From Ornithomonoglobus_A sp045649025 (GTDB taxonomy: Bacteria > Bacillota > Clostridia > UBA1381), in assembly GCA_045649025.1 (NCBI GenBank), contig JAZRPB010000024.1:35973-99972 (forward strand): a stretch of DNA of 64,000 nt, in the 5' to 3' direction. The position numbers and the translations under genes were made by a program. A model generated the notes under the pieces. The model ran no database searches. It saw only the letters and a program-made list of their open reading frames with translations, and was not told the DNA's origin. Below are positions 16,095 through 25,531 of this stretch, one piece after another (position 1 is the stretch's first letter; the number at the start of each line of letters is the position of its first letter).

Positions 16095-17504
16095 ATGTCT
16101 AAAATTTTATCAAATACTTTGCGGTATGCATTAATAGTACCGTTGCTTGTTATAGTAATAAATTCAATCAGATTTTTACGTATGAGCGATAATACGTTAA
16201 TAAATGACGGCCATGGATTGTATCAGTTTATTGCCCTTGCAGTTGCTGTTGTGTTGGGTGTGGTTATAATAGCCTCAAAATCACAAAGCAACAAAAAAAA
16301 GCTTGTATTTATTCTGGGTATTTCATTTATCTTGAGGCTTTTATGGGTAATTTTTGTGCCGTCTGTGCCTGTGTCGGATTATGCAACAATGCACCATAGT
16401 GCAAAGGAAATTATTACAGGCGATTTTTCGGGAATGAAGGGTACTTCATATTTTGCAAGATACCCGCACCTTAATTTAAGCGTTATGTATATGTCGCTTA
16501 TGAGGTTGCTTTTTGGCACATACGATTTGATTGCAATGAAAATTGTATCATTGTTGCTGTCGGTATACTGTGTTTTTTTGATACATAAAATATCAAAATA
16601 CTTTGTAAAAAACCAAAGAATACAATTAGCGGCGGCTTTATTTGCAAGTATATTCCCGCCGTTTGTTACATATGTAAGCACCTTTTGTACCGAAAATATT
16701 GCAATGCCGTTTTTACTGCTGTCGGTACTGTATTTTTGTAAAATATTAAATGGCGAAAAAGGTATTAAAAATATTATACTCTGCGGCGTAATGCTTGGTG
16801 TATCAAATCTGTTTAGAGGTGTTGGTGCAATTTTTGTTGTTGCAATGTTTATTGCAATGTGTTTGTGCCATACAAGGCATAAAATTAAAATAATATGCTC
16901 CGTTGCGGCACTTATGATATTTGTGACGGCGGCGGCAAGTGTTCCGCTAAAAGTGGCAAATATAACCGAAAATCATCTTTGGGAGGGCAAGGAATCAAGC
17001 ATAACCTACTTTCTAAAGGGATTAAATATAGAAAGTAAGGGTGCGTGGAGTAAAGAGGACGGAGAATTTGTTGAAAAACATTTTCTTGATGAGGATTTTA
17101 ATGCTCAATGTATAGAAATAATAAAAGGCAGACTGCAAAACAGAACGCCGTCGGAGCTTTTTAATTTCTTCTTTCATAAGTTTACAAATCAGTGGTCGTA
17201 TGCGGATTGTAACGGCTCATATTGGGCATTTATGAATACAGATATAAAATACCGCTATCCGATAGATTTCCCGTCGCAACTTGTTGGGTGTGCTTTGTTT
17301 ATTTTATCGCTTGTGTCACTAATAAAAAAACAGAAGAAAAATCCTGCTCTGTTGCATTTGCTTTTATGTGGTTTTGGATTGTTCTTCCTTGTGTTTGAAA
17401 CACAACCCAGATATTCATACATTGTTTCGTGGGTGTTTATTTTACTTGCTATACAAGGACTTGAGATATTGCGTGATTTATTTTATAAGGGGACAGATAA
17501 ATGA
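16095..17504 (+). CDS. Polytopic glycosyltransferase-like membrane protein (GT39/ArnT-like)
   Basis: 469 residues with about eleven hydrophobic segments. A luminal-type loop follows the second or third helix (VPSVPVSDYATMHHSAKEI, with the acidic residue expected in PMT-type GT-C enzymes), then the helix-loop TENIAMPFLLLSVLYF, typical of PMT_2-like proteins. It probably transfers a lipid-linked sugar to a cell-envelope acceptor. It overlaps the LTA-synthase-like gene by 4 bp (ATGA), which implies coupling. The exact acceptor is unknown. Confidence 0.78.
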   Translation: MSKILSNTLRYALIVPLLVIVINSIRFLRMSDNTLINDGHGLYQFIALAVAVVLGVVIIASKSQSNKKKLVFILGISFILRLLWVIFVPSVPVSDYATMHHSAKEIITGDFSGMKGTSYFARYPHLNLSVMYMSLMRLLFGTYDLIAMKIVSLLLSVYCVFLIHKISKYFVKNQRIQLAAALFASIFPPFVTYVSTFCTENIAMPFLLLSVLYFCKILNGEKGIKNIILCGVMLGVSNLFRGVGAIFVVAMFIAMCLCHTRHKIKIICSVAALMIFVTAAASVPLKVANITENHLWEGKESSITYFLKGLNIESKGAWSKEDGEFVEKHFLDEDFNAQCIEIIKGRLQNRTPSELFNFFFHKFTNQWSYADCNGSYWAFMNTDIKYRYPIDFPSQLVGCALFILSLVSLIKKQKKNPALLHLLLCGFGLFFLVFETQPRYSYIVSWVFILLAIQGLEILRDLFYKGTDK

Positions 17505-19303
17505 AAAAACTCAAAAATCTTCTTATGTTTATAATTATGGCACTGCCGTTTGTGTTTTGCAGCTTGTTCTTGCGTTTATATGTGGGAAAGGTAACGCTCG
17601 ACGGTATGATGGGCGAGGTATTCCCCGTGATTTTTGATACATTCTGGATTGTGCTTTTGTGTACACTGTGCCTTGTATTACCGAAAACGGCAGGACGTAT
17701 ACTCTATGCGATTACACTGATTGTGTTCCCGGTGTGGAGCTTTGCAAATTATATATACCATTGTGTGTTTAAGCAATTTTTATGGATTAGTGATATTTCA
17801 ATGGCAGGTGAGGGCACACACTATTTTGAGGTTGTGTTTAACTATGCCTCGCCGCTTGTTATACTGCTATTAATATTATCACTTGTGTTGTTTGTAATTT
17901 TTGTATCAAAGTATTCTGACTTTGGCTTTAAAAAACTTAAGGGTGTTGTAATTGCTATATGTGTGCTTGGTATTTGTGTTACAGATGCGGTATTTTTGCA
18001 GATTGCAAGGGAGCAGTTAAATAACGGTGCGTGGGAGGTGTGGCAAAGGCCTGCACTTATTTATAATGAATACAAGGACTCAAAAAAAGCCTTGTATACC
18101 TCGGGACTTTATCAGTATACCTGTAAGAGCATAGGAAAGGTATTTAAAAAAGACGATACCGATATTGAAACTCAAAAGCAGTTTGCAAAGGACTTTTTTA
18201 AAAGCAACACTGATAATGAAATGACAGGTATTTTAAAGGGTAAAAATGTGATATTTGTGCTTATGGAGAGCATAGATGACTTTTTAATCAGTGAAGAATA
18301 TACGCCTGAAATAAAACGTATGATGAACGAGGGCATAAACTTCACAAACCACTTCAGTCCTAATAGGGGAACAGGCTATACCTTCAACAGTGAGTTTGCG
18401 GCAAACACAGGGTTTTATTGCCCCACAAATGCAAGCTCGGCAAGTGTGTATACAAAAAATATGTATCCGCAAACCATAGCAAACAGACTTAAAAATCTGG
18501 GCTATACAACATCGGCAATACATTTTAATTCAAGACAGTTCTACAACCGTGAGGTAATGTATAAAAAATGGGGATACGATACCTATCACTGTCTTATGGA
18601 TTATATGAGCATTGAAAAATGTGTTATAGACTCCGATGCAATAAGAGACGATAAGGTATATTCTCTTATAACTCAAAATAAACCGTTTATGACTTATTTT
18701 ATAACATATTCGGCACATCTTCCGTATAATACAGAGGATAATAAGCTTAAAGGTGCACGCAAATATTATCCCGATAAGTATAAGGGGAATGAGGAAATAG
18801 ACACATTAAGATTATTAGCATATGATACCGACGTATTCTTTAAGCTTTTAAATCAAAGGCTTGAAGAAGAAGGAATTGCCGAGGATACTGTTATTGTGGC
18901 ATATACCGACCACTATGCCTACGGAATAAACGATAGCGAGCTTTTAAAGAATGAGAGCATAAAGGCAGGCAGTGAAATTTTAGAAAAAACACCGTTCTTT
19001 ATCTACTGCAAGGGGATGGAGAGTAAGGAAGTAACAAAAGTAACATCAACAGTTGATATTACTCCAACACTTGAAAATTTATTTGGCTTGGAGAAAATAA
19101 ATGCATATATCGGTAATGATGCATTTGGTGATGATGAGGGATTGGTATATTTTGCCGACGGACGTTGGTTTGATGGTGAATATATGTTTAATCCTGATTT
19201 AACTAATGAAAAAACAAGCTATATTGATACTATAAACAAATATATTACAGACGCACAAAAAGTGAATGATTTTGTGATTGAATATGATTATTTTAGAGAA
19301 TAG
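17501..19303 (+). CDS. LTA-synthase-family sulfatase-fold membrane enzyme
   Basis: 600 residues: about five N-terminal membrane helices, then an alkaline-phosphatase-like extracellular domain. Active-site features include VIFVLMESIDDF (metal Glu), NRGTGYTFNSEF with the nucleophile-type Thr, YFITYSAHLPYN (His) and VAYTDHYAYG (Asp-His). The family transfers glycerol-phosphate from phosphatidylglycerol onto teichoic acid or membrane sugars. It is coupled to the GT39-like gene, suggesting one envelope-glycopolymer pathway. The exact product cannot be told from sequence. Confidence 0.9.
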   Translation: MKKLKNLLMFIIMALPFVFCSLFLRLYVGKVTLDGMMGEVFPVIFDTFWIVLLCTLCLVLPKTAGRILYAITLIVFPVWSFANYIYHCVFKQFLWISDISMAGEGTHYFEVVFNYASPLVILLLILSLVLFVIFVSKYSDFGFKKLKGVVIAICVLGICVTDAVFLQIAREQLNNGAWEVWQRPALIYNEYKDSKKALYTSGLYQYTCKSIGKVFKKDDTDIETQKQFAKDFFKSNTDNEMTGILKGKNVIFVLMESIDDFLISEEYTPEIKRMMNEGINFTNHFSPNRGTGYTFNSEFAANTGFYCPTNASSASVYTKNMYPQTIANRLKNLGYTTSAIHFNSRQFYNREVMYKKWGYDTYHCLMDYMSIEKCVIDSDAIRDDKVYSLITQNKPFMTYFITYSAHLPYNTEDNKLKGARKYYPDKYKGNEEIDTLRLLAYDTDVFFKLLNQRLEEEGIAEDTVIVAYTDHYAYGINDSELLKNESIKAGSEILEKTPFFIYCKGMESKEVTKVTSTVDITPTLENLFGLEKINAYIGNDAFGDDEGLVYFADGRWFDGEYMFNPDLTNEKTSYIDTINKYITDAQKVNDFVIEYDYFRE

Positions 19304-19317
19304 GGCAGAAGTTATGT

Positions 19318-19343
19318 AGGGATGTATAACATCCCTTTTTTTG
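19318..19343 (+). terminator. Intrinsic terminator after LTA-synthase-like gene
   Basis: AGGGATGT / ACATCCCT stem followed by seven Ts. Confidence 0.85.
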
Positions 19344-19448
19344 TTATAAGAGAGTGTATTTGCCAATATCATTCTAAAACCCATTCAAAAATGGTTATAT
19401 TAATGCAAAAAATCAAATATATTTCGTATGATTTAGTAAAAAAGTGTA

Positions 19449-19477
19449 TTCACAAGTTAAAAAAAATGTGATACAAT
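19449..19477 (+). promoter_or_regulatory. Promoter of the queuosine-precursor operon
   Basis: TTCACA (19449-19454), 17-bp spacer, TACAAT (19472-19477), about 50 bp before queF. I see no preQ1 riboswitch in the short leader. Confidence 0.7.
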
Positions 19478-19526
19478 ATATAATGAGAATATTTTTATGT
19501 AAATTTGATTTGAAAGGAAATGGAAT

Positions 19527-20003
19527 ATGCCAAGAAACAGCGAAGAAAAAAAGGGGCTAACATTGTTGGGAAATAAGAAAACTGTATATTCGGATACGTA
19601 TTGTCCCGAGGTGCTTGAAACATTTATAAATAAGCATCCCGATAACGATTATATGGTAACCTTTGATTGTCCTGAATTTACATCGCTTTGCCCCATAACG
19701 GGACAACCTGATTTTGCTAAAATAGTTATAAACTATATACCTGCAGAGAAGATGGTGGAGTCAAAATCCTTAAAGCTGTATTTGTTTGGCTTCAGAAATC
19801 AGGGCGATTTCCACGAGGATTGTATAAACATAATTATGAAGGACCTTGTTAAGCTTATGGATCCGAAATATTTAGAGGTTAAGGGTATATTTACACCGCG
19901 AGGCGGAATTGCAATTTATCCGTTTGCCAACTACGGAAAAAAAGGCACAAAATACGAAAAAATTGCAGAGGAAAGATTGTTTTTAAGTCTTAATTTGAAA
20001 TAA
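19527..20003 (+). CDS. queF: NADPH-dependent 7-cyano-7-deazaguanine reductase QueF
   Basis: 158 residues, the short (type I, unimodular) form. FDCPEFTSLCPITGQPDFA carries the catalytic Cys (SLCP) and the family QP-D-x-A motif; FRNQGDFHED carries the Glu/His/Asp set of the tunnel-fold site; FTPRGGI is near the end. It reduces preQ0 to preQ1, the base inserted into tRNA by Tgt. First gene of the queF-queC-queD-queE-folE operon. Confidence 0.97.
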   Translation: MPRNSEEKKGLTLLGNKKTVYSDTYCPEVLETFINKHPDNDYMVTFDCPEFTSLCPITGQPDFAKIVINYIPAEKMVESKSLKLYLFGFRNQGDFHEDCINIIMKDLVKLMDPKYLEVKGIFTPRGGIAIYPFANYGKKGTKYEKIAEERLFLSLNLK

Positions 20004-20019
20004 TAACAGGAGATTTGTT

Positions 20020-20676
20020 ATGAGAAAGTATTTGGTAGTATTAAGCGGCGGTCAGGACAGTACAACCTGTCTTTATTGGGCAATTAAAAACTTCGGTAAA
20101 GAAAATGTGAGTGCCATAGGCTTTGACTACGGACAAAGACATAAGGCAGAGCTTGAATGTGCAAAGGAAATATGTGAGGGAGCAAAGGTTCCGTTTGAGG
20201 TTATAAAAACACCAATAATTAATGAGTTAAGTGCAAATTCATTAACAAGAGAAGATATGAAGGTAGATGAGGAAAAGCCAAATGGTACACCTCCAAACAC
20301 CTTTGTTGAGGGAAGAAACCTGTTATTTTTAAGCTACGCGGCAATATATGCAAAAACACATGGTATAACCGACCTTGTAACAGGCGTTTGCGAAACAGAT
20401 TTTTCGGGTTATCCCGATTGCAGAGATATATTTGTTAAGTCGCTCAATGTTACATTAAATCTTGCAATGGATTATGATTTTGTTATTCATACTCCGCTTA
20501 TGTGGCTAACAAAGGCAGGGGTATGGAAAATGGCAGACGAGCTTGGTGTGCTTAACATTGTAAAAAATCAGACATTAACCTGTTATAACGGAATAAAGGG
20601 TGACGGTTGCCAAAACTGTCCTGCTTGTAAGCTTCGTAAAAAAGGTTATGATGAATATTTAAAAGCTGTAAAATAA
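20020..20676 (+). CDS. queC: 7-cyano-7-deazaguanine synthase QueC
   Basis: 218 residues with the PP-loop LSGGQDSTTCLYWA (8-21), FDYGQRHKAEL, EGRNLLFLSYAA, and the zinc-binding Cys cluster TCYNG ... GCQNCPACKLR at the C-terminus. It is ATP-dependent and converts CDG to preQ0 with ammonia. AGGAG precedes the ATG, and it lies 16 bp after queF. Confidence 0.97.
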   Translation: MRKYLVVLSGGQDSTTCLYWAIKNFGKENVSAIGFDYGQRHKAELECAKEICEGAKVPFEVIKTPIINELSANSLTREDMKVDEEKPNGTPPNTFVEGRNLLFLSYAAIYAKTHGITDLVTGVCETDFSGYPDCRDIFVKSLNVTLNLAMDYDFVIHTPLMWLTKAGVWKMADELGVLNIVKNQTLTCYNGIKGDGCQNCPACKLRKKGYDEYLKAVK

Positions 20677-20712
20677 TTTACCTTTTAAAACAGAAAGGGT
20701 ACGGTAACTGAT

Positions 20713-21045
20713 ATGTATGAGGTTAGAAAAAGATTAGAAATCAGTGCGGCACATAAGCTTGCACTTAACTACGACTCAAAGTGCACAAATCTTCACGGTC
20801 ATAATTGGATAATCGATATATACTTAAGAAGTGAAACGCTTAATGAAAACGGTATGATAATGGATTTTACTCATATCAAAAATAAAATAACAAACAAGCT
20901 CGACCATAAGGTTATAAATGAAGTAGTAGACTTTAACCCCACCGCTGAAAATATGGCGAAATACATCTGTGATGAGCTTGCACCGTTTTGTTACAGGGTT
21001 GACGTGCAGGAAAGCGAAAATAACACAGCAATATACTATAAATAG
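20713..21045 (+). CDS. queD: 6-carboxy-5,6,7,8-tetrahydropterin synthase QueD
   Basis: 110 residues. Zinc-binding His14, His28 and His30 and the catalytic Cys24 are visible in AAHKL and KCTNLHGHNW; MDFTHIK and LDHKVINE complete the family set. It makes CPH4 from dihydroneopterin triphosphate, the FolE product encoded in the same operon. Compact but full length for the bacterial family. Confidence 0.96.
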   Translation: MYEVRKRLEISAAHKLALNYDSKCTNLHGHNWIIDIYLRSETLNENGMIMDFTHIKNKITNKLDHKVINEVVDFNPTAENMAKYICDELAPFCYRVDVQESENNTAIYYK

Positions 21046-21083
21046 AGATATGCTCTCTATGTGTAGCAAGGGGGGAGATATTC

Positions 21084-21758
21084 TTGAAGGTTGTAGAAAT
21101 TTTTGACTCTATTGAGGGAGAGGGTAAAAGAGCAGGTCAGACTGCAACATTTATCCGTTTTGCAGGTTGTAATTTAAGGTGCTCATACTGCGATACAACA
21201 TATGCACTTTTTGGTGAAAAGGAAGAGTGCGTATATACCGAAATGAGTATTGAAGAAATTTTAGAAAAAGTAAATCCTGATTGGAAAAGAGTAACTCTCA
21301 CAGGCGGCGAACCGCTTATACAAAAGGAAATAGATACGCTTATAGACGCTCTGTGCGATATGGGTTGTGAGGTTAATATCGAAACAAACGGAACGGTGAA
21401 TACAAATCGGTACACTCTTAATCCGAATGTGTTTGTTACAATAGACTATAAGCTTCCATCAAGCGCTGAGTGCGAGAAAATGGATATTAATAATTTCACT
21501 GCCCTGGGTAAAAATGACGTTATAAAGTTTGTGGCAGGAAGCAGCGAGGATATAGACTGTATGGAAAATATTGTATCAAGGCTAAAAAGTATCTATCATC
21601 CGTCCAAATTGCCCATTATGTATACGGGTGCGGTGTTTGGCGAAATGGATATGCAGTATCTTGTTGAGAAAATAGTTAATTCAAAAATATTAAAGGATGT
21701 AATATTCCAATTGCAAATTCATAAATTTGTATGGAATCCTGAAGAACGCGGAGTTTAA
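21084..21758 (+). CDS. queE: 7-carboxy-7-deazaguanine synthase QueE (radical SAM)
   Basis: 224 residues with the N-terminal IEGEGKRAGQTATFIRF and a CxxxxCxxC-type radical-SAM cluster motif in CNLRCSYCDT, then VTLTGGEPL and NIETNGT. It rearranges CPH4 to CDG. A TTG start at 21084 is used, with GGGGGAG upstream. It sits between queD and folE. Confidence 0.96.
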   Translation: MKVVEIFDSIEGEGKRAGQTATFIRFAGCNLRCSYCDTTYALFGEKEECVYTEMSIEEILEKVNPDWKRVTLTGGEPLIQKEIDTLIDALCDMGCEVNIETNGTVNTNRYTLNPNVFVTIDYKLPSSAECEKMDINNFTALGKNDVIKFVAGSSEDIDCMENIVSRLKSIYHPSKLPIMYTGAVFGEMDMQYLVEKIVNSKILKDVIFQLQIHKFVWNPEERGV

Positions 21759-21791
21759 TAGTTTTATATAAAAGGAGATAGCGGTTAGAAA

Positions 21792-22370
21792 ATGAAAAAA
21801 GAGTTTAACCACGAAAAAATTAAAGAAGCAATACGCACCATAATTGTTGAATTGGGTGATGACCCCGAAAGAGAGGGACTTATAGAAACACCCGACCGTG
21901 TTGCAAAAATGTATGATGAAATATTTGAGGGTATGCGTTATACCAACGATGAAATTGCCGATATGTTCGATAAGTGCTTTGAGGACGTGTCATCACACGA
22001 CCTTGTGCTTGTTAAGGATATTGAGGTGTTTAGTCATTGCGAGCATCATATGGCACTTATGTATAATATGAGATGCCATGTTGGATATTTGCCAAATGGT
22101 AAGGTTATAGGTCTTTCTAAAATTGCTCGTATTTGCGATATGGTTGCAAAGAGGCTGCAGCTTCAGGAACGTATTGGGTCCGATATTGCATATATTATGC
22201 AAAAGGTGTGCGATACCCAAGATGTAATTGTTGTGGTTGAGGGTGAGCATAGCTGTATGACGGCAAGAGGTATACGCTCAAGAGGCTCAAAAACCATAAC
22301 AAGTGCCATAAGAGGCAGATTTGAAACTGATTGCGAATTAAGAAACAGTGTGTACACACAAATAAAGTAA
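21792..22370 (+). CDS. folE: GTP cyclohydrolase I FolE
   Basis: 192 residues with PDRVAKMYDEIFEG and the zinc site in VFSHCEHHMALMYNMRCHVGYLP, then EGEHSCMTARGIRS. It makes 7,8-dihydroneopterin triphosphate from GTP, feeding both folate and queuosine. Its place at the end of the que operon implies a supply role for preQ0 synthesis. Zinc-dependent FolE1 form, as shown by the CEHH and HSCM residues. Confidence 0.97.
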   Translation: MKKEFNHEKIKEAIRTIIVELGDDPEREGLIETPDRVAKMYDEIFEGMRYTNDEIADMFDKCFEDVSSHDLVLVKDIEVFSHCEHHMALMYNMRCHVGYLPNGKVIGLSKIARICDMVAKRLQLQERIGSDIAYIMQKVCDTQDVIVVVEGEHSCMTARGIRSRGSKTITSAIRGRFETDCELRNSVYTQIK

Positions 22371-22427
22371 ATACAGAATGATTTTTCATACTTTGATTTT
22401 GCGAAAGGGTTTAAGGAATATACAAAT

Positions 22428-23075
22428 ATGAGAATGAGAAAAAAGAAAAACTGCGACGTAAGAATGGAGCGTTGCAGTAACATCTGGATTAAAAATCCCG
22501 AAGAAAATAAGGGTAAATGGTCGCAGGTGTTTGGGAATGATAATCCCATACATATAGAAATCGGTTGCGGAAAAGGTAATTTTATATTGGGTATGGCAAG
22601 AATGTATCCTGATATCAACTTTATAGGCATAGAAAAGGTTGAAGACGTTATAGTTATGGCAATGGAAAAGGTAACCGCTGCCGAGCTTACAAATGTGCTG
22701 TTTATGGATATGGACGCCGAAAGAATAGAAGAATTTTTTACAAAAGGCGAAATTGAAAGAATATATCTTAATTTCAGCGACCCATGGAAGAAAAAGAAAC
22801 AGGCAAAAAGACGTCTTACTCATAAAAACTTCCTCGATAAATACAAAAACGTGTTAAATGAGGGAGATTATATTTTCTTTAAAACGGATAACAGACCGTT
22901 GTTTGAGTTTTCGCTCAATTCCTTTTGCGAGGAAAACTATAAGCTTTCAAACATATCTCTTGATTTGCATAACTCAAATTTTGAGGGCAATGTGATGACA
23001 GAATACGAGGAAAGATTTTCAAAAATGGGTATGCCTATATACCGTCTTGAAGCAAAATATATAGGTTGGAAATAA
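22428..23075 (+). CDS. trmB: tRNA (guanine-N7)-methyltransferase TrmB
   Basis: 215 residues: the SAM site IEIGCGKGNFILGMA, FIGIEKVEDV and the family motif NFSDPWKKKKQAKRRLT, then FFKTDN. It methylates G46 of tRNAs. It follows folE by 57 bp, so it may share that transcript, a sensible neighbour for the tRNA-modifying queuosine genes. AAGG lies upstream of the ATG. Confidence 0.96.
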   Translation: MRMRKKKNCDVRMERCSNIWIKNPEENKGKWSQVFGNDNPIHIEIGCGKGNFILGMARMYPDINFIGIEKVEDVIVMAMEKVTAAELTNVLFMDMDAERIEEFFTKGEIERIYLNFSDPWKKKKQAKRRLTHKNFLDKYKNVLNEGDYIFFKTDNRPLFEFSLNSFCEENYKLSNISLDLHNSNFEGNVMTEYEERFSKMGMPIYRLEAKYIGWK

Positions 23076-23123
23076 TTTATAATAAAAAATAAGCTCTCAT
23101 ATGTTTTTTTTAGCAAAAAAGTG

Positions 23124-23152
23124 TTGACAATCGCTTATTTCACTGATAAAAT
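23124..23152 (+). promoter_or_regulatory. Sigma-A promoter of ilvBNC
   Basis: TTGACA (23124-23129), 17-bp spacer, TAAAAT (23147-23152). The leader is about 155 nt. Confidence 0.85.
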
Positions 23153-23159
23153 AATATGG

Positions 23160-23315
23160 TATATGATTTTTTTCGACATCATACAGGATGTCGTTTAGAT
23201 GCATTTAACTATACGTTAATGTGATATATAAAAACCGTTTATGTAGTGGTTTTATTTTAACGGAAACAATATCCCGTTAAACAACTTTTATAGTATTTGA
23301 AAGGGGGAATTTTCT
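23160..23315 (+). promoter_or_regulatory. Hairpin-rich ilvB leader, possible attenuator
   Basis: Three consecutive stems: GACATC/GATGTC, AAAACC/GGTTTT and TAACGG/CCGTTA. No T-box AGGGTGG sequence is present. An 11-codon frame at 23163-23198 reads MIFFDIIQDVV, with three Ile and two Val codons, overlapping the first stem. It has no ribosome site and would start almost at the predicted transcript end, so translation is uncertain. Confidence 0.4.
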
Positions 23316-24986
23316 TTGAAAATGACCGGTGCTCAAATGGTTGTTAAGACCATGGAAGAAAACGGAGTTAAGGTAGTTTTCGGATATCCCGGAGCAGCTA
23401 ACTGTCCCATAATAGACAAGCTATCATTTTCTTCAATAAAGCATATTTTAACAAGAAACGAGCAGGGTGCCGCACATATGGCATCGGGCTATTCAAGAGT
23501 CAGCAAGGAGGTTGGTGTTTGCACTGCAACATCAGGACCGGGTGCAACAAACCTTATAACAGGTATTGCAACTGCATATATGGATTCAATTCCCATGGTT
23601 GCCCTAACAGGACAGGTTGGTACAAAGCTTATTGGTAAAGACGCTTTTCAGGAGGTAGACATAACAGGTGCAACACTTCCTATAACAAAGCACAGCTATC
23701 TTGTTAGCGACGGACTTGATATACCAAGAGTGGTAAATGAGGCATTTTATATTGCAAAAACAGGACGTCCGGGACCTGTTTTAATCGATTTCCCAATGGA
23801 CATCCTAAAGGCTGAATTTGATTATCCAGAAGAAAGTGAGCCACTTAATATAAGAGGCTATAAGCTTATGGGTAAGGCAAATGAGTCACAAATTAAAAAG
23901 GTTGCAGAGGCAATAAAGGAATCAAAGCAGCCTGTTATACTTGCAGGCGGCGGTATAGTTCATTCCGATGCAGTTGATGAGTTTAGAAAACTTGTTGCAA
24001 AAACTAATATTCCTGTTGTTTCAACAATGATGGCAATTGGTGCATTGGAATCAAGCGACAAAAACTATTATGGTATGATAGGTTCGCATGGTGCAAAGCG
24101 TTCAAATCTTATTCTTAACAAGGCAGACCTTGTTATTGTTATGGGCTCAAGACTTGGCGACAGAAGTGTTGCCCACGCAAATGGCTTTGCAAATAACAAA
24201 AAAATTGTTCATATTGATATTGACCCTGCAGAAATTGGCAAGAATGTTCAGTCCGATATCCCGATTGTTGGCGATATAAAGGACGTTGTAACGCAATTGT
24301 TGCCACTTCTTAAAGGATACAGTGTTAGTGAAGAATGGACAGCCACAGTAAATGACATAAGAAATAAATATCCATCACCAATAAGAGATGATGATTACGG
24401 CACTGTTAATCCTAAATATTTTATGAAAAAACTTGCCGAATATACAAAATCTGACATATATGTTTCAACAGAGGTTGGACAAAATCAAATCTGGGCGGCA
24501 AATTACTTTAATTATACCGACCCGCGTTCACTTCTTACATCAGGTGGTTTTGGTACCATGGGCTATGGTTTGCCGGCGGCTATTGGTGCGGCAGCAATAG
24601 CAAAGAAGAGTGTTGTTGCTATAATGGGCGACGGCTCATTCCAAATGGATTTACCAGAGCTTGGTACAATGTGTCAGTGGAATATTCCTGTAAAGATGGT
24701 TGTATTCAGAAATCAACGTCTTGGAATGGTACACGAGCATCAATATTTGCTATATAACTCAAATTATCAGGCAGTATATCTCGATGGCAGTCCCGATTTT
24801 AATAAGCTTGCAGACGCTTATGGAATTAAAAATTCATATATAGGTGAAAACAGCGAGGTTGAGAAGGGAATAGAGACTATGATGAGTGCGGAGGGTTCAT
24901 ACCTTCTTGTGGTTAATGTTAGTCCGTATGAGCCAACAGGTGATGCTTTAAACGAAAATCTTCTTCCTGAAAAGGAGGGTAAATAA
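23316..24986 (+). CDS. ilvB: Acetolactate synthase large subunit
   Basis: 556 residues of the ThDP-dependent family. TRNEQGAAHMASGYSR carries the cofactor-activating Glu, ATSGPGATNLITGIA the substrate loop, GDGSFQMDLPELGT the Mg-ThDP motif, and NQRLGMV follows. It makes acetolactate or acetohydroxybutyrate for valine, leucine and isoleucine. TTG 23316 is preferred, 8 bases after AAGGGGG; ATG 23322 is also possible. It forms an operon with ilvN and ilvC. Confidence 0.96.
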   Translation: MKMTGAQMVVKTMEENGVKVVFGYPGAANCPIIDKLSFSSIKHILTRNEQGAAHMASGYSRVSKEVGVCTATSGPGATNLITGIATAYMDSIPMVALTGQVGTKLIGKDAFQEVDITGATLPITKHSYLVSDGLDIPRVVNEAFYIAKTGRPGPVLIDFPMDILKAEFDYPEESEPLNIRGYKLMGKANESQIKKVAEAIKESKQPVILAGGGIVHSDAVDEFRKLVAKTNIPVVSTMMAIGALESSDKNYYGMIGSHGAKRSNLILNKADLVIVMGSRLGDRSVAHANGFANNKKIVHIDIDPAEIGKNVQSDIPIVGDIKDVVTQLLPLLKGYSVSEEWTATVNDIRNKYPSPIRDDDYGTVNPKYFMKKLAEYTKSDIYVSTEVGQNQIWAANYFNYTDPRSLLTSGGFGTMGYGLPAAIGAAAIAKKSVVAIMGDGSFQMDLPELGTMCQWNIPVKMVVFRNQRLGMVHEHQYLLYNSNYQAVYLDGSPDFNKLADAYGIKNSYIGENSEVEKGIETMMSAEGSYLLVVNVSPYEPTGDALNENLLPEKEGK

Positions 24987-24989
24987 GCT

Positions 24990-25490
24990 ATGGAAAAATA
25001 TACAGTTTCAGTTCTTGCAGAAAACCACGCAGGTGTATTGTCGAGAGTTGTTGGAATGTTTAGCCGTCGAGGCTTTAATATAGACTCACTTTCAGTTGGT
25101 ACAACTGTTGATGAAAACATTTCACGTATAACTATAGAGGTTATAGGTGACTCGCAGATTGTTGAACAGGTAAGTAAACAGCTTTCTAAAATTATTGAGG
25201 TTATTAAGGTTAAAACCCTAAAGGATTCCGAAATGGTTAAGAGAGGCTTGCTGCTTTGTAAGGTAAAAACAACTGCAAAAACAAGAGGCGAGATTATGGA
25301 AATAACCAATGTGTTCAGAGCAAAGATTGTTGACATATCTCAAACCACAATAACTGTTGAAATGACGGGCAGTGAACAAAAGCTTGAGGCTTTCCTTGAA
25401 ATGATTAAGCCATACGGTATAGAGGAAATTTCAAGAACAGGTATGACAGCACTTGAAAGAGGTGCAAATGTATTAAAAATTGATAAATAA
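24990..25490 (+). CDS. ilvN: Acetolactate synthase small (regulatory) subunit
   Basis: 166 residues with an N-terminal ACT domain (YTVSVLAENHAGVLSRVVGMFSRRGFNIDSLSVG, residues about 4-37) and a conserved C-terminal domain ending in ISRTGMTALERG. It binds valine and sets feedback on IlvB. It begins 3 bp after the ilvB stop, so they are translated together. Confidence 0.97.
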   Translation: MEKYTVSVLAENHAGVLSRVVGMFSRRGFNIDSLSVGTTVDENISRITIEVIGDSQIVEQVSKQLSKIIEVIKVKTLKDSEMVKRGLLLCKVKTTAKTRGEIMEITNVFRAKIVDISQTTITVEMTGSEQKLEAFLEMIKPYGIEEISRTGMTALERGANVLKIDK

Positions 25491-25531
25491 TTATTATTTA
25501 TAAAATTATTATAAGAAAGAGGTAATGAAAA

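Noticed and set aside
19380..19526. preQ1 riboswitch upstream of queF
   Set aside because: The leader is short and A/T-rich without the C-rich loop and A-rich tail of the preQ1 aptamer.
22386..22823. 145-codon minus-strand frame
   Set aside because: Antisense to trmB, which has clear family motifs.
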